Positions 36,657 through 46,540 of a DNA stretch of 64,000 nucleotides are shown here, piece after piece. The notes under the pieces are model-generated. The model worked only from the letters and a program-made list of their open reading frames with translations. It did no database searches and was not told the origin of the DNA. A program made the translations under genes and the position numbers. Source of the DNA: [Pseudopropionibacterium] massiliense (lineage in GTDB: Bacteria > Actinomycetota > Actinomycetes > Propionibacteriales > Propionibacteriaceae). The stretch's first letter is position 1; each line of letters begins with the position of its first letter. Location: contig NZ_LR027842.1 of the NCBI RefSeq assembly GCF_900607225.1, forward strand, positions 2,384,980 through 2,448,979. Reading direction: 5' to 3'.

Positions 36657-37271
36657 TCACGCAATGAGGGCTTCTTGACTAGGCAGTGCAGGTACAGCAC
36701 GACCAGCAACAGGTGGCCCCACCCGGCGTGGCCTCCAGCTCAGTCTCCGCAATTTCCCCGAAATGAACCGGTTCGGGGTCAGGCAGATACAGCCGAGTCG
36801 ATTCAACGGCAATGCCATTGATTCACATCTGATACTACCGTTAAAGATCCGCTTCCCCATCCGACTGACGAACCACGTCCACGTCAATGCCAGGAGGAAC
36901 ATCGAATCCCACCTCACGAAGAGCCGAAGGCGGGTCCGCGAGGATTTCCACAACGTACTCTTCGCTGATCCACGCCCTCGCGAGCAGCGCAAATTATGCC
37001 TCTCCAAACTCAGCAAACTCCAATTTGCCCCCTCCCCTTCTGACCCGCCCGAAGCGGCCGCATCGACCTTCGCGTTGAAAAGGACCTGAACCTGACGCCC
37101 GCGGACTCCTATCGGAACGACACCCGGGGGACACCCCAAATCATGAATCGAATCCATCAGCATACCGCATCGGTCCAGATCCTCCTCCCTAGGGTTACAA
37201 CCGTCAACCCGCTCATGACGCTCCAAGACCCACGCATCCAGTGCTTTGCTAGCAACCGCAACTTTCTCCAT
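36657..37271 (-). CDS. Open frame coupled to the exporter gene, doubtful (204 residues)
   Basis: The ATG overlaps the stop of the exporter gene as TGATG, so translation could continue into it. The first ~80 residues (MEKVAVASKALDAW..., RQVQVLFNAKVDAAAS) look protein-like but match no family I know. The second half overlaps, in another frame, the remnant of a second precursor peptide that is clearly the meaningful frame there. I think a short gene once ended before the precursor, and that the long frame is accidental. Confidence 0.25.
   Translation of the reverse strand: MEKVAVASKALDAWVLERHERVDGCNPREEDLDRCGMLMDSIHDLGCPPGVVPIGVRGRQVQVLFNAKVDAAASGGSEGEGANWSLLSLERHNLRCSRGRGSAKSTLWKSSRTRLRLFVRWDSMFLLALTWTWFVSRMGKRIFNGSIRCESMALPLNRLGCICLTPNRFISGKLRRLSWRPRRVGPPVAGRAVPALPSQEALIA
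36679..37023 (-). pseudogene. Second NHLP-leader precursor peptide, leader broken by stop codons
   Basis: Reading from a TTG at 37023 (GGGGAGGGGG lies about 5 bases upstream) gives 114 positions that align throughout with the intact precursor at 53022-53390 without a frameshift. Shared blocks include ALLARAWISEEY, ILADPPSALREVGFDVPPG and the cleavage-type end ELEATPGG. Four in-frame stops interrupt the leader (one near position 9, three close together near the middle). The core after Gly-Gly is intact, ATCCWSCCTCTA, with five cysteines. It cannot be translated whole as it stands. Confidence 0.8.
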
Positions 37272-40114
37272 CACGATGTCCTCGCACTGCCCTTGAGCTG
37301 GTTCTGCACCAAACGCCGAAACAGTCCATCCTGTCGCTCCAACTGCTCGAAAGTGCCTTCCTGAACGACGGTCCCCTTCTCCAAGACAATTATGTGGTCA
37401 GCGTTTCTGATGGTCGATAGCCGGTGCGCGACGACCACGCGGGTTGCATTCAACTGCTCAATCGCCCGCATGACTGCTGCCTGCGAGTTGTTGTCGAGTG
37501 CGCTCGTCGCCTCGTCTAATACGACCAGCCGAGGGGCACCGGCAATCGCCCTCGCCAGCAGCAACAGTTGCATCTGACCGCCGGAGAATACCCCTGAGTT
37601 TCCACTGATGAGCGTATTGACTCCCATGGGAAGTGAATCCACCAAGGCGCCGAGACCAACGACCCTCAATGCCGCCAGCACCTGTTCTTTTCCTAGATTA
37701 CGGCCACCCGAGATGATCGATTGGATGCTACCCTTCGGTAGGCTCAACGCTTGGAGCACCACACCGGACCGTTCGCGGAGAGCAACGAGGTCAAGAGTAG
37801 AGATGTCGAGACCGTCAAAACGAATACTCCCCGAATCCGCACGGATGAGGCCGAGCAGCAGCCGAATCAGTGTCGACTTCCCCGACCCAGAAGGGCCAAC
37901 GATCGCCACAAAAGATCCTCGTTTGACGGTGAAGGAAACCTGATCAATCAGGGTGCTTCCATCTCCAGCGGCAGAATAGGTGAGCCCATCGACTTCGATG
38001 AACCCGCTAGGTCCGTCCGGAATAACTCCCACACCTGTCGGTGCTTCTTCGGCCTCGGCCAGTTTTTTCACTTCGCCGGCGACGTCCAGTAGACCGGACA
38101 ACTGCCCGAGTGCCCCGCCCAGAATGATCAGGCCGGCACTCAGCAAACTGAGTGATACACCCGCAGCAGGGACACCCAAAGGGTTGTGCATCCATTCTTG
38201 GGCATCTCCCGTCATCAGGAATGCGACAACCAGAAGCGCAATTCCGAGCAGTATCAATCGTCTCCGGAACAGCTGTCCGCGCAGTACAATGCGTCTCCAG
38301 TACTGTTGCCCCGCATCATGAACGGACCACATCAACGACGCTCGCTGAGACGCACCGGCCACTCGCAAACTCGACACGGAGCCGAGCAGTGACGCGGAGA
38401 GCGAATTCTGTTCCGCGCGCATCGCACGAAGCACCTTCTCAGCTCGCCGACATCTTCGGGCCGAAGTCCCGAACATCACGCTGATCAACACACAGGTCAA
38501 AGCGCACCCAAGCATGGAACGGGGACTCACCCAAGCCATAGAGGAAAATCCCGATAGGATCAGCCCGAGCCCAGCGCCGACTCCGTAGACGAGCTGAAGG
38601 ATGCGGTCCTCCGATGCGAGCAACTCCGCTGACATACCCGAGCGTTCAGCGGGGGAACGACGCACAACTTCCTCACTCTGCCCGATGAGCAGCCGGTGGA
38701 AAACGGCTGCAGAAAATCGCGTGCCCACAAAACTCACGATACGACTAACGAGTCGATGCGCGAAGAGCTCAAGAAAAGCGACTCCACCCACCCAGAGCAG
38801 TAACGCCCACACCAGTCCCACAGGCTTCGAGATGAGCGCTGGATCATGACCTTCACCACGAAAGAACTCGAGCACAAAGATCGGCAGCATGGCCATCAGT
38901 CCGAGAACCGCCCCCAGCACAGCACACATCAAGAGCGCAGGCCACTGCCGAAACAACAAGAATCGGAGGACACCTCCACGAGGAAGAGCCGGATAGATCT
39001 GGAAGGTTTGGTCGATGGCGCGATCGATTCTCTCATTCAACGGGGCTCCAAGCCCCCCGGTACCCTCGTGCACCCGGAAGACCCCACGGTGACGAATCAT
39101 CGCGACCCAGCGTTCCTGATCGCCGCTCATGTGACCGAGCAGTGGCCCAACGTCTCCCTCGTACCACTTGGCATCAAGGTTGACGCGACGGTACCCAAAC
39201 CCCGATGCGCGCGCGCAGAGGGCCAACGGATCACGCGTTGCGTTGAGAGCCCCAACGGGCGGAGGAGTGAAATTCGCGCCGACGGCGCGACACACCACCG
39301 TCAAGGCGGAAACAAATGACGATGTCAGGACATTGGATGAGGCCAAGTCCTGCGAGCCCTCACCTGAGAACCAGCACTGCGACTGAACGGTATCACCAAC
39401 GCGATCCTGGAAAACCCTCAGCTCAACCTCTCTCCGTGTCATTGCCTCACGTGAAATGGCGAGTCGGGTCTCCAACCACGCAAAGCAGTCCGGCTGCAGA
39501 GAGTTGAGCCGATCCCAAGTATCTCTCCTGCACAGGGCTTCCGAGGAGCCGATCACCTTCCCCTTCATCTTCGAGTCGAACCGAAGCATGAGATGAGCCG
39601 GCCACGCCACCACATGGTCGAAGACGTGGCCCCAGATAACAGTGGGATGAGGGAGCGTTAGCCACAAGAAGCGGTGCCGGAGGACATGCGCCTGCCCCTC
39701 CGCGCTCTTGAAATCAGCATCCTCTGTGGGCACGAAAGCATCTGCCGCCATAACCACGGATGGGCATGTAGCAGCCATCAATCGAGACACCCAATTCTCC
39801 AACATCATGATGAGCATCCGATTGGGTCCCTGCTCACGTGCCTCACGCGCCAACCTCTCCAAGTCCAGCGGGGCCAGACCCGTCTCTGGCAGCCCGATCG
39901 CCACCAGCCTCCACTCCGAGCCGACCACGCCTGCTCCAATCAGTGCATCACCCGGGCCACAGGTGAACAGCGGCTCAAGCCTGCCTTGGGCCTTCTGCGC
40001 GAAGACACGCACTCGTCCCTTCACGACCAGAAACGACTCGTGGCCAGAGGTCAGATCCAAGCGATCACGAGCCGTCAGCGCTCGTACAAGCCCATGGGGC
40101 ACTTCAGGCTTCAT
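37271..40114 (-). CDS. NHLM-type peptide ABC transporter without peptidase domain
   Basis: The 947 residues contain a long N-terminal soluble region (about 1-370, opening with a short cyclic-nucleotide-binding-like strand pattern SGHESFLVVKGRVRVFAQ), five to six membrane segments from about 390 and a C-terminal ATPase. Walker A is GPSGSGKST, Walker B LVVLDEATSALD and the H-loop VVAHRLST. The signature reads FSGGQMQL instead of LSGGQ. This is the architecture of the second ABC protein in NHLM bacteriocin systems. It should work with the C39-peptidase ABC protein, whose gene it overlaps by 11 bases. Confidence 0.88.
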   Translation of the reverse strand: MKPEVPHGLVRALTARDRLDLTSGHESFLVVKGRVRVFAQKAQGRLEPLFTCGPGDALIGAGVVGSEWRLVAIGLPETGLAPLDLERLAREAREQGPNRMLIMMLENWVSRLMAATCPSVVMAADAFVPTEDADFKSAEGQAHVLRHRFLWLTLPHPTVIWGHVFDHVVAWPAHLMLRFDSKMKGKVIGSSEALCRRDTWDRLNSLQPDCFAWLETRLAISREAMTRREVELRVFQDRVGDTVQSQCWFSGEGSQDLASSNVLTSSFVSALTVVCRAVGANFTPPPVGALNATRDPLALCARASGFGYRRVNLDAKWYEGDVGPLLGHMSGDQERWVAMIRHRGVFRVHEGTGGLGAPLNERIDRAIDQTFQIYPALPRGGVLRFLLFRQWPALLMCAVLGAVLGLMAMLPIFVLEFFRGEGHDPALISKPVGLVWALLLWVGGVAFLELFAHRLVSRIVSFVGTRFSAAVFHRLLIGQSEEVVRRSPAERSGMSAELLASEDRILQLVYGVGAGLGLILSGFSSMAWVSPRSMLGCALTCVLISVMFGTSARRCRRAEKVLRAMRAEQNSLSASLLGSVSSLRVAGASQRASLMWSVHDAGQQYWRRIVLRGQLFRRRLILLGIALLVVAFLMTGDAQEWMHNPLGVPAAGVSLSLLSAGLIILGGALGQLSGLLDVAGEVKKLAEAEEAPTGVGVIPDGPSGFIEVDGLTYSAAGDGSTLIDQVSFTVKRGSFVAIVGPSGSGKSTLIRLLLGLIRADSGSIRFDGLDISTLDLVALRERSGVVLQALSLPKGSIQSIISGGRNLGKEQVLAALRVVGLGALVDSLPMGVNTLISGNSGVFSGGQMQLLLLARAIAGAPRLVVLDEATSALDNNSQAAVMRAIEQLNATRVVVAHRLSTIRNADHIIVLEKGTVVQEGTFEQLERQDGLFRRLVQNQLKGSARTS

Positions 40115-42296
40115 CGTTCACCAGCTCCCAATAACAGCCATGCCTGTCGATCAGTTCATCATGAGTTCCTTGCTCGACGACAACTCCGCCGTCCAGGACG
40201 ACGATGAGATCAGCGTGGCGCACTGTCGACAACCGGTGAGCAATGATCACCACGGAACACCCCCGAGCCCTGATCGTGTCGTAGATCTCGCGCTCCACGA
40301 TCGGGTCCAGTCCCGACGTCGCCTCGTCAAGGATAAGTAGGGAAGGGTCCTTGACGAGCGCGCGAGCGATTGCAAGGCGCTGACGTTGCCCCCCACTCCA
40401 TTCTGGTCGTTCCACATCAACCTGCCGATCGAGCCCTCCTGGCTTGGCGAGAATGTCGGCCAAGATACCTGCATCCTTGGCGGCCGCGAGCAGGACTGCG
40501 TCTGGAATCGTTGGGTCCCACAGCGCCAAATTATCTCGGACAGTCCCGCGGAGCATGGAACCGAGCTGCTCCACGTAAGCGACTGACCTGGTCAGCGTCG
40601 CACGAGCCAACTCGTGACGTGCTAGACCGTCAAACGTCACTGCGCCCTGGGTAGGTTCCTCGAGACCTGCGAGCAGATGAGCCAAGGTTGACTTTCCTGC
40701 TCCTGAACGCCCCACCACCGCAACATGTTCTCCCGGAGCCACAGAAAACGTCACGTCTTTCAAGAGCCAAGTTTGATGATCCACCAGTAACCCCAGACCC
40801 GACACTTTCACGGCGCCAGACAGCGGTTCGGCCGTCCGATCTCCTGAGATCATCGTCACATCTTGGTCAACGTCTTCCAGTCGAGCATGCGGTCCTACGT
40901 CCCGCGCCAGCGCCAAACTGGGCGACATTCCCGCAAAGCCGGCAATGGAAGTCACGCAACCCTGCGCGGCCAGAACGGCCAGGAGAAGAAGCAGTTGCAT
41001 CTGAAACATCTCACCCACCGGAATCTGCCCTGCCAAGATTCCAAGAGCGGCTACCCATGTCACCATCAAACTCCCTGCCCCCACGAATGCAATAGGCATC
41101 GCAAAATAGAGGAGACTGACCATCTGTGCACGACTGGTGTCGGAACTCATGGCAGCCATCGCGCCGGTCCAACGCCCGTAGATATTTCCTTCATCGCCAT
41201 TCGCCCGTATGCGCTCCAGATCATAGAACGCGGCGGCCGCACCGCCGGCTTGATTCGACACCGCAATAACCCGTCGGTTCATGACCGGCTCGGCCCAGCG
41301 GCCAACACCAGCAACCACGACGCCCCATAGCAGGACCAGAGCAACAATCACGGCACCTATCTGGGGGTTAACAAGTACGCTGGTCGCCAACGCTCCGAAC
41401 AGTATGAGGAGCTCCCCGAAAAGGGTCCCCAGGTTGACCACAACGGAAACGATCAACGACTCGAAGGACTGGATCTGTGAAGCCAGCACACCGCGGTGCC
41501 TGAGCCGGAAAAAACTCATCGGAAGCAGCATGATCCTCCCGAAAAGCGACCGCGCTTCATCACACGATCGGTACACCGCACTGAGCACCAATGCCCGGTC
41601 ACGCGCCCACAGCACCAACGCAACCACCACCGCACTCAAGATGGCGAGGGCAGACAGCACGTCGGTGGGAAGCCTCCGTGACGTCAACGATCCGTAGAGA
41701 CCGTTGACGAACACCCGAAGCAGTTGTGGGATGGCCATCAGGGCAAGTGCTCCGACTCCTCCCGCCACGAGCGCCAAAGCCAAGTTTCTCCGCTCTGGTG
41801 CGATGATGCGCGCCAGTTCCTTTAACACGGAGGGCCTCTGCCCCGTCTGCGTGAACCCTTCCCCCGGGGTCAGCTCAAGGGCGATGCCCGTGAAAGCTAG
41901 GTCAAATTCCTCCCACGACATAGTGCGCTGACCAAAGCCCGGGTCGTTAACGACGACGCCTCGTTTTGTTCCGCGGACCAGCACCATAAAATGCCTGAAT
42001 TCCATGTACACGATCAAGGGGAACCTCAAGTCCCCCAGATTTTCGGGTTCAGAGCGCATGCCGCGCGCCTCGAGCCCAAACGAACGAGCGGCTTTCAGAA
42101 TCGCTGCGGCCGAGACCCCATCCCGCCCCACATTGCACACAGCACGCGACTGGGCGAGCGAGACCCACTTCCCATAGTAAGCCAACACCATGCTTAAACA
42201 TGCTGCCCCGCACTCAACCACTTCCTGCTGCAGGAGAACCGGAACGCGGAGAGACCCCGTGACGAACGGCGCGACTCTCGGGTCACGACTCATCAT
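40104..42296 (-). CDS. NHLM-type peptidase/ABC exporter (C39 leader peptidase)
   Basis: The N-terminal ~140 residues are a C39 cysteine peptidase, with Cys in VECGAACLSMVLAYYG, His in EFRHFMVLVRG and Asp in VVNDPGFG. Then come a membrane domain with about six segments and an ATPase (Walker A GRSGAGKST, signature WSGGQRQR, Walker B LLILDEATSGLD). It should cut the precursor after the Gly-Gly at residues 106-107 and export the core. I start at the first ATG of MMSRDPRV, with GAGGTG upstream; it overlaps the HlyD-like gene by 14 bases. Confidence 0.93.
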   Translation of the reverse strand: MMSRDPRVAPFVTGSLRVPVLLQQEVVECGAACLSMVLAYYGKWVSLAQSRAVCNVGRDGVSAAAILKAARSFGLEARGMRSEPENLGDLRFPLIVYMEFRHFMVLVRGTKRGVVVNDPGFGQRTMSWEEFDLAFTGIALELTPGEGFTQTGQRPSVLKELARIIAPERRNLALALVAGGVGALALMAIPQLLRVFVNGLYGSLTSRRLPTDVLSALAILSAVVVALVLWARDRALVLSAVYRSCDEARSLFGRIMLLPMSFFRLRHRGVLASQIQSFESLIVSVVVNLGTLFGELLILFGALATSVLVNPQIGAVIVALVLLWGVVVAGVGRWAEPVMNRRVIAVSNQAGGAAAAFYDLERIRANGDEGNIYGRWTGAMAAMSSDTSRAQMVSLLYFAMPIAFVGAGSLMVTWVAALGILAGQIPVGEMFQMQLLLLLAVLAAQGCVTSIAGFAGMSPSLALARDVGPHARLEDVDQDVTMISGDRTAEPLSGAVKVSGLGLLVDHQTWLLKDVTFSVAPGEHVAVVGRSGAGKSTLAHLLAGLEEPTQGAVTFDGLARHELARATLTRSVAYVEQLGSMLRGTVRDNLALWDPTIPDAVLLAAAKDAGILADILAKPGGLDRQVDVERPEWSGGQRQRLAIARALVKDPSLLILDEATSGLDPIVEREIYDTIRARGCSVVIIAHRLSTVRHADLIVVLDGGVVVEQGTHDELIDRHGCYWELVNDEA

Positions 42297-42876
42297 CAAA
42301 CAACACCTCGTAAGGATGGAACAGGTCGAGGACAATCTGGACTTGGGCGGGAGCTCCTCGCAACAGTCTCAGACCCTCAGGCGCACCGCCATGGGTCCAT
42401 TCAAAGCCCTCGGGGCCAGTCCCGTCCAAGAGCCGAATCTCGACAAGGTATCCCGGAGCTCCACGCGTCACATCCGGAACCAGCTCCTCGGCTCCCAGAA
42501 GTTGCACCAGCCGCTCGCGACCCACGGGAACGGAATCAATCGACTCGACACGTCCCCGCAGGCGCCCGAAGCGGCTTGCGGGAAATCCACTGAGTGACAC
42601 AGTGGCTTCCATCCCCGTTCGAAGTTGTTGCGCTTCCACGATGGACACCAACGCATACGCCTGCTGTCTACCCGAATCGTCAGGACTGAAGAAACTACGG
42701 TCCGAGGTGATACTGACGACTAGTGTTGAATACACAGCCCACAGCAATGAACCCGCCACAATCAGGCATGCGCCCACGAAAGCAAGCCAGCCACGCAAGG
42801 GCGAGATCGACATCTTCTTGGTCGTCGGGTCAGCCACCCGCGCCTTCGTCAACGCCTTCAAACGGAAACCAGCCAC
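42283..42876 (-). CDS. Short HlyD-like adaptor of the NHLM export system
   Basis: The 197-residue protein has one membrane segment near residues 29-51 (GWLAFVGACLIVAGSLLWAVY) and a beta-rich outside part with a barrel-like stretch (QLRTGMEATVSLSGFPASRFGRLRGRVESID). It fits the NHLM secretion protein (HlyD family) by position and pattern, but is short and lacks the long coiled-coil hairpin of Gram-negative adaptors. It lies 6 bases after the ABC-2 permease gene and overlaps the peptidase/ABC gene. Confidence 0.75.
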   Translation of the reverse strand: MAGFRLKALTKARVADPTTKKMSISPLRGWLAFVGACLIVAGSLLWAVYSTLVVSITSDRSFFSPDDSGRQQAYALVSIVEAQQLRTGMEATVSLSGFPASRFGRLRGRVESIDSVPVGRERLVQLLGAEELVPDVTRGAPGYLVEIRLLDGTGPEGFEWTHGGAPEGLRLLRGAPAQVQIVLDLFHPYEVLFDDES

Positions 42877-42882
42877 GCTAGG

Positions 42883-43623
42883 TCAGCCCCGTTCTCCGGA
42901 CCGCCCGTAACCCCAAGCCGCCAAGGCAGTCACGCCTACGACCCAGCCGATAATGACCACCCACGCCATGAGAGGCCATTGAACATCAAGCATCGCTGAC
43001 AGCGAGGCCTGCGCAATCCAGTAGGACGGAAACAACTGCCCAATATGATCCATGATGGTTCCCGAAGTGAACGGAAACCACATCCCACCCAAAAAACCGA
43101 AGAATGCACCAGCGCCACCCAGCGCGGGACCCATCGCATCAGTGGAAAGAATGAGGCCGAGCGCAATACCGAGAATCGCGAATGGGAGCACGCCTACCAA
43201 TATCAGTCCGGACATCACGACCCATCTGCCGATGCCCTCCACACGGGCTCCGAGCAGCACTCCGGTTAGGTAGATGAGCAACATGCTGAGGGCACTCATC
43301 AAATATGCAGTAACGACTTTAGCGAACATGTATTGGGAAGAACTAAGCGGCGTCAGGTGCAACTGGCGATCCCACTCGGAAGAGCGCTCCGTGGAGATCC
43401 GAGCACCGCCGGACAGCGCCGCCATGAGAGCACCGTATCCGGCCATGCTCGCCATGTAGTAGATAATGACGGGAATGTCGTGGGTTCCGATAGGGATCTT
43501 CGACTCCCCCATCGTCAAGGCGAAGACCGCGAACAACGCGATAGGGAAGATCAGCGAGAAGAAGAAGAACGGCTTATTCCGCCACAGCCTCAGCAGCTCG
43601 TAGCCAATGTATTGGAACTTCAT
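42883..43623 (-). CDS. ABC-2-type permease
   Basis: This 246-residue protein with six hydrophobic segments has a typical ABC-2 layout: MKFQYIGYELLRLWRNKPFFFFSLIFP before TM1, an amphipathic block SSEWDRQLHLTPLSSSQYMFAK and a final pair of segments. It pairs with the ATPase gene upstream (4-base overlap). In peptide clusters such pairs often give self-protection by pumping out the product; here the NHLM proteins are the likelier main exporter, so immunity is the better guess. Confidence 0.85.
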   Translation of the reverse strand: MKFQYIGYELLRLWRNKPFFFFSLIFPIALFAVFALTMGESKIPIGTHDIPVIIYYMASMAGYGALMAALSGGARISTERSSEWDRQLHLTPLSSSQYMFAKVVTAYLMSALSMLLIYLTGVLLGARVEGIGRWVVMSGLILVGVLPFAILGIALGLILSTDAMGPALGGAGAFFGFLGGMWFPFTSGTIMDHIGQLFPSYWIAQASLSAMLDVQWPLMAWVVIIGWVVGVTALAAWGYGRSGERG

Positions 43624-44564
43624 GACGTACTCCCGTCGTTATTATTCAGAGCACCCCGCACTTGCGCACTATTTCCGGACGTGATCGCCAGGAATGCCTC
43701 CTCCAACCCACGCTGCGCGACCTCGATGCCTCGCGCATCTGGCGCCACTCTCAGCAACTCCCGAAGGGCCAGATCCGAGTCGGAGCAGTCAAGTTGCAGT
43801 CTCCCATCAACAAAACTCGCAGACTGCACCCCGTCCATTCCGGCGAAGCGTGCAACCTCGCGAGAATCCACCACGGCATGGATGATCCTTCCACCCGCCA
43901 TGGCCTTGATGGCCGAGGGCGGCCCATCGGCCACGATCTTGCCAGCCACGATAACGACCACCCGGTCCGCGTACATGTCGGCCTCCGCCAAGTAGTGTGA
44001 GGCGAAGAGCGCGGTCATCCCGCGGTCTTCCAAGGTCGTCATGGTGGCCCAGAAGTCTTCACGCCCCTGGACATCCATGGCCGCAGTGGGTTCATCGAGC
44101 ACGATCAGGGACGGAGAACTGACCAGCGCGATCGCGAATCGAACTCGCTGTGCTTCGCCACCGGACAAGTGGGTAGCTCGCTTTCGCGCATGCTGACTGA
44201 CGTGCGCGATCTCCATGGCGGCTTCCACGGACATGGAATTCGGGAACAGACACGCGACCATGGACAGGAGCTCGCGGACCGTGAGATCTCCGATGAGCCC
44301 ACCATTTTGCAACATGGCACCAATCCGGCCATTACGAACAGCCGCTCGCGGGTCTTCACCATCGATTCTGACCTCCCCCCGGTCAGGGCGCGTCAAGCCG
44401 AGCAGCATGTCGATCGTCGTCGACTTCCCTGCACCATTCGGGCCGAGCAAGGCGACGCGTTGACCGGCGAGAATAGTCAACGACAGCCCTTGGACGGCAT
44501 GAACGACACCCCCTGCCGTCTTGAACGACTTTTCTAACCCTATCAACTCTACGGCATTTACCAT
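43620..44564 (-). CDS. ABC transporter ATP-binding protein, partner of the ABC-2 permease
   Basis: The 314-residue ATPase carries Walker A GPNGAGKST, signature HLSGGEAQR, Walker B LIVLDEPTAAMD and the H-loop LFASHYLAEAD. A C-terminal extension of about 90 residues follows (RIIHAVVDSREVARFAG... EVAQRGLEEAFLAIT), typical of drug/lantibiotic-type exporters. The gene lies 14 bases downstream of the radical SAM gene and overlaps the permease gene. Confidence 0.9.
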   Translation of the reverse strand: MVNAVELIGLEKSFKTAGGVVHAVQGLSLTILAGQRVALLGPNGAGKSTTIDMLLGLTRPDRGEVRIDGEDPRAAVRNGRIGAMLQNGGLIGDLTVRELLSMVACLFPNSMSVEAAMEIAHVSQHARKRATHLSGGEAQRVRFAIALVSSPSLIVLDEPTAAMDVQGREDFWATMTTLEDRGMTALFASHYLAEADMYADRVVVIVAGKIVADGPPSAIKAMAGGRIIHAVVDSREVARFAGMDGVQSASFVDGRLQLDCSDSDLALRELLRVAPDARGIEVAQRGLEEAFLAITSGNSAQVRGALNNNDGSTS

Positions 44565-44578
44565 GAGTCAACCTCCAA

Positions 44579-46540
44579 TCATAGCATTTCTGCTGATTCA
44601 ATAACCGGTTCAGCGTCTTTCAACGGATTCGCACCGCCATGCCAAATCGCCAACGCGTAGGCGGGGAATCGGAAACGATCTGACACATCCCCAGAGCGCA
44701 ACGAGCGTCTCTCCTCACCTATTCCTTCCGCAACCGGCAGAACACTCGCACCTATCAGCACGGTTTCGACCGTCGGGCTCAGTTCCACGACGCAGGGCAC
44801 CACCTCTCTCAGACTAGAACGGATCGTAAGGCGCGCAACACGGTCAATCCCCATCGCCCCTGCCAGCTCCACATCTGGCGCCAAGCTTTGCAGGGTGAGA
44901 GCAAGATGCCCCAAAGCTCGCTCCCCAGGATCACCGTGAACAAAACGCTTCAAAAGCGCTTGGAAATGGGCCTGTTCCGGCAGACCACTCTCCCCGATCA
45001 TCGAGAGCGCGCGCTGAGAGTGGGGAGGCTGGAAGCCCGCTATCGTTCTCTCGAAATCCTCCAAGAGGGCACCGACGACTGGATCTCCAAGGCTTCCTCC
45101 ATACATTTCTTCTGTTAGCAGATCAAGAATGCGTGAATACTTTAGTTTCATAACCTTTGCAACATAGGTGATTGTTGCACGGAAAAGACATTTCCAAAAA
45201 AGATTCATCCCCATGATGAGACGCATGCCACGCTTCCAGTTCTCCCTATCAAGCGTGGAATGAGCCACCACCATCTCGCCCGTCAAAGCCGGCGTGGTCA
45301 AATCGGAGGGAATGGGCTCCGTCTCCATGGCGTATGCCTCACGCATCTCTGGCGAGAAGAATTCCGTGTTTGGAAGCAGAAGAAGCGGATAGGCAACCGG
45401 GCACCCACCGGCATTCAGACACGTATCAATATCATCTAGGAGAGTCTCGTAGGTCTGCCCCGGGAGCCCCCAGATGAGGTCTGTGTATGTCGCGATGTTA
45501 CATGAACGCAGACGAGCGAGCAGATCGCGATAAGCGGGCGGTTTGATGTTTATTCGCTTGGCCTTTCGCATGACGGACCGATCAAACGATTGCACCGAGA
45601 CGGTGACTCCTCCAAGCAGACCGGCTGAGTAGAGTATGCGGGCCGCCTCTAAAGTCGCTTCACGGGGCTTTTTCGTCCAGTTCGTGTTGAATGTGATGGT
45701 CTTTTTATATCGCTCGCAGGCCTCCACCATAAGCCGCGCCAAATCGAGATCGCGTTCCAAGATGCCGAAATTTGCGTCCGCGAGAAAAAACACCATGTGC
45801 GGACGACAATGCGCGACAATGAAATCGAGTTCGCGTTCGATGCGTTCCAAGGAGAAGCATCGAATTGCGGTTCGCGTCGCCCCACCCCAGAAGCAATAGG
45901 CGCAGGAATACGGGCATCCCCTGTTGGACTCGTAGACTAAGAGCGTAGCCTCCGACAGCGATTTTGGGTCAACCACCCCAGTCAAGAACGGGGAGGCAAT
46001 CGAGTCCAGATCCGCGATCAAAGCCCGCCGTGGCGTGGTCTGCACCTCACCATGCGCGCGATAACTGATGCCGTGCACCTCCCCCCAAGGACGATCGTGC
46101 TCAATCGCGTGAAGCAGCTCTGGCATCGTAGACTCGGCTTCCCCATTGACGATGAAATCCAGTGGTGAGCCATCCGCGAGTAACACATCTCCCTGAAAGC
46201 TGACATCGCTTCCTCCGAGGACAACCTTCACATCTGGCCATTTCTGCTTGATGACCCGTGCACATTCCAACGACGGTCGACGGTTCCAGAAACTAACCGA
46301 GAAACCGACGACATCCGGGACCCGCCCGCGTCCCAAGGATGCGATGACCTCATCCACCCCGGAAGCCGGGTCGAACGGGGCGAGCTGATGCACCTCCTGA
46401 GTCACGCTCCAAGATGTGCCAACAATCGGATCCGCTTGACAGACAGCACTCAAGTACCCCAATGCCGCGCTGTAGGTGTAACCCTGGGTGGGCGTCAACT
46501 CGAACAGCCTGCATGTCTTGGACGTCCCGAAATCCCTCAT
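44579..46540 (-). CDS. Cobalamin-binding-domain radical SAM enzyme of the RiPP cluster
   Basis: The 653-residue enzyme has an N-terminal cobalamin-binding-like Rossmann domain (about 10-165: GYLSAVCQAD, PDVVGFSVSFWNRRPS, VVLGGSDVSF) and a radical SAM barrel with CPYSCAYC (about 210). No SPASM-type cysteine cluster follows. This is the class B layout used by many peptide C-methylases and related enzymes, so methylation or another radical change of the core is likely. The ATG overlaps the preceding stop as TGATG. Confidence 0.85.
   Translation of the reverse strand: MRDFGTSKTCRLFELTPTQGYTYSAALGYLSAVCQADPIVGTSWSVTQEVHQLAPFDPASGVDEVIASLGRGRVPDVVGFSVSFWNRRPSLECARVIKQKWPDVKVVLGGSDVSFQGDVLLADGSPLDFIVNGEAESTMPELLHAIEHDRPWGEVHGISYRAHGEVQTTPRRALIADLDSIASPFLTGVVDPKSLSEATLLVYESNRGCPYSCAYCFWGGATRTAIRCFSLERIERELDFIVAHCRPHMVFFLADANFGILERDLDLARLMVEACERYKKTITFNTNWTKKPREATLEAARILYSAGLLGGVTVSVQSFDRSVMRKAKRINIKPPAYRDLLARLRSCNIATYTDLIWGLPGQTYETLLDDIDTCLNAGGCPVAYPLLLLPNTEFFSPEMREAYAMETEPIPSDLTTPALTGEMVVAHSTLDRENWKRGMRLIMGMNLFWKCLFRATITYVAKVMKLKYSRILDLLTEEMYGGSLGDPVVGALLEDFERTIAGFQPPHSQRALSMIGESGLPEQAHFQALLKRFVHGDPGERALGHLALTLQSLAPDVELAGAMGIDRVARLTIRSSLREVVPCVVELSPTVETVLIGASVLPVAEGIGEERRSLRSGDVSDRFRFPAYALAIWHGGANPLKDAEPVIESAEML

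Noticed and set aside
36657-37271. The whole 204-residue frame as a genuine full-length gene
   Set aside because: Its second half runs through the remnant precursor in a different frame. The precursor frame shows unmistakable similarity to the active precursor, so the long frame is probably accidental.
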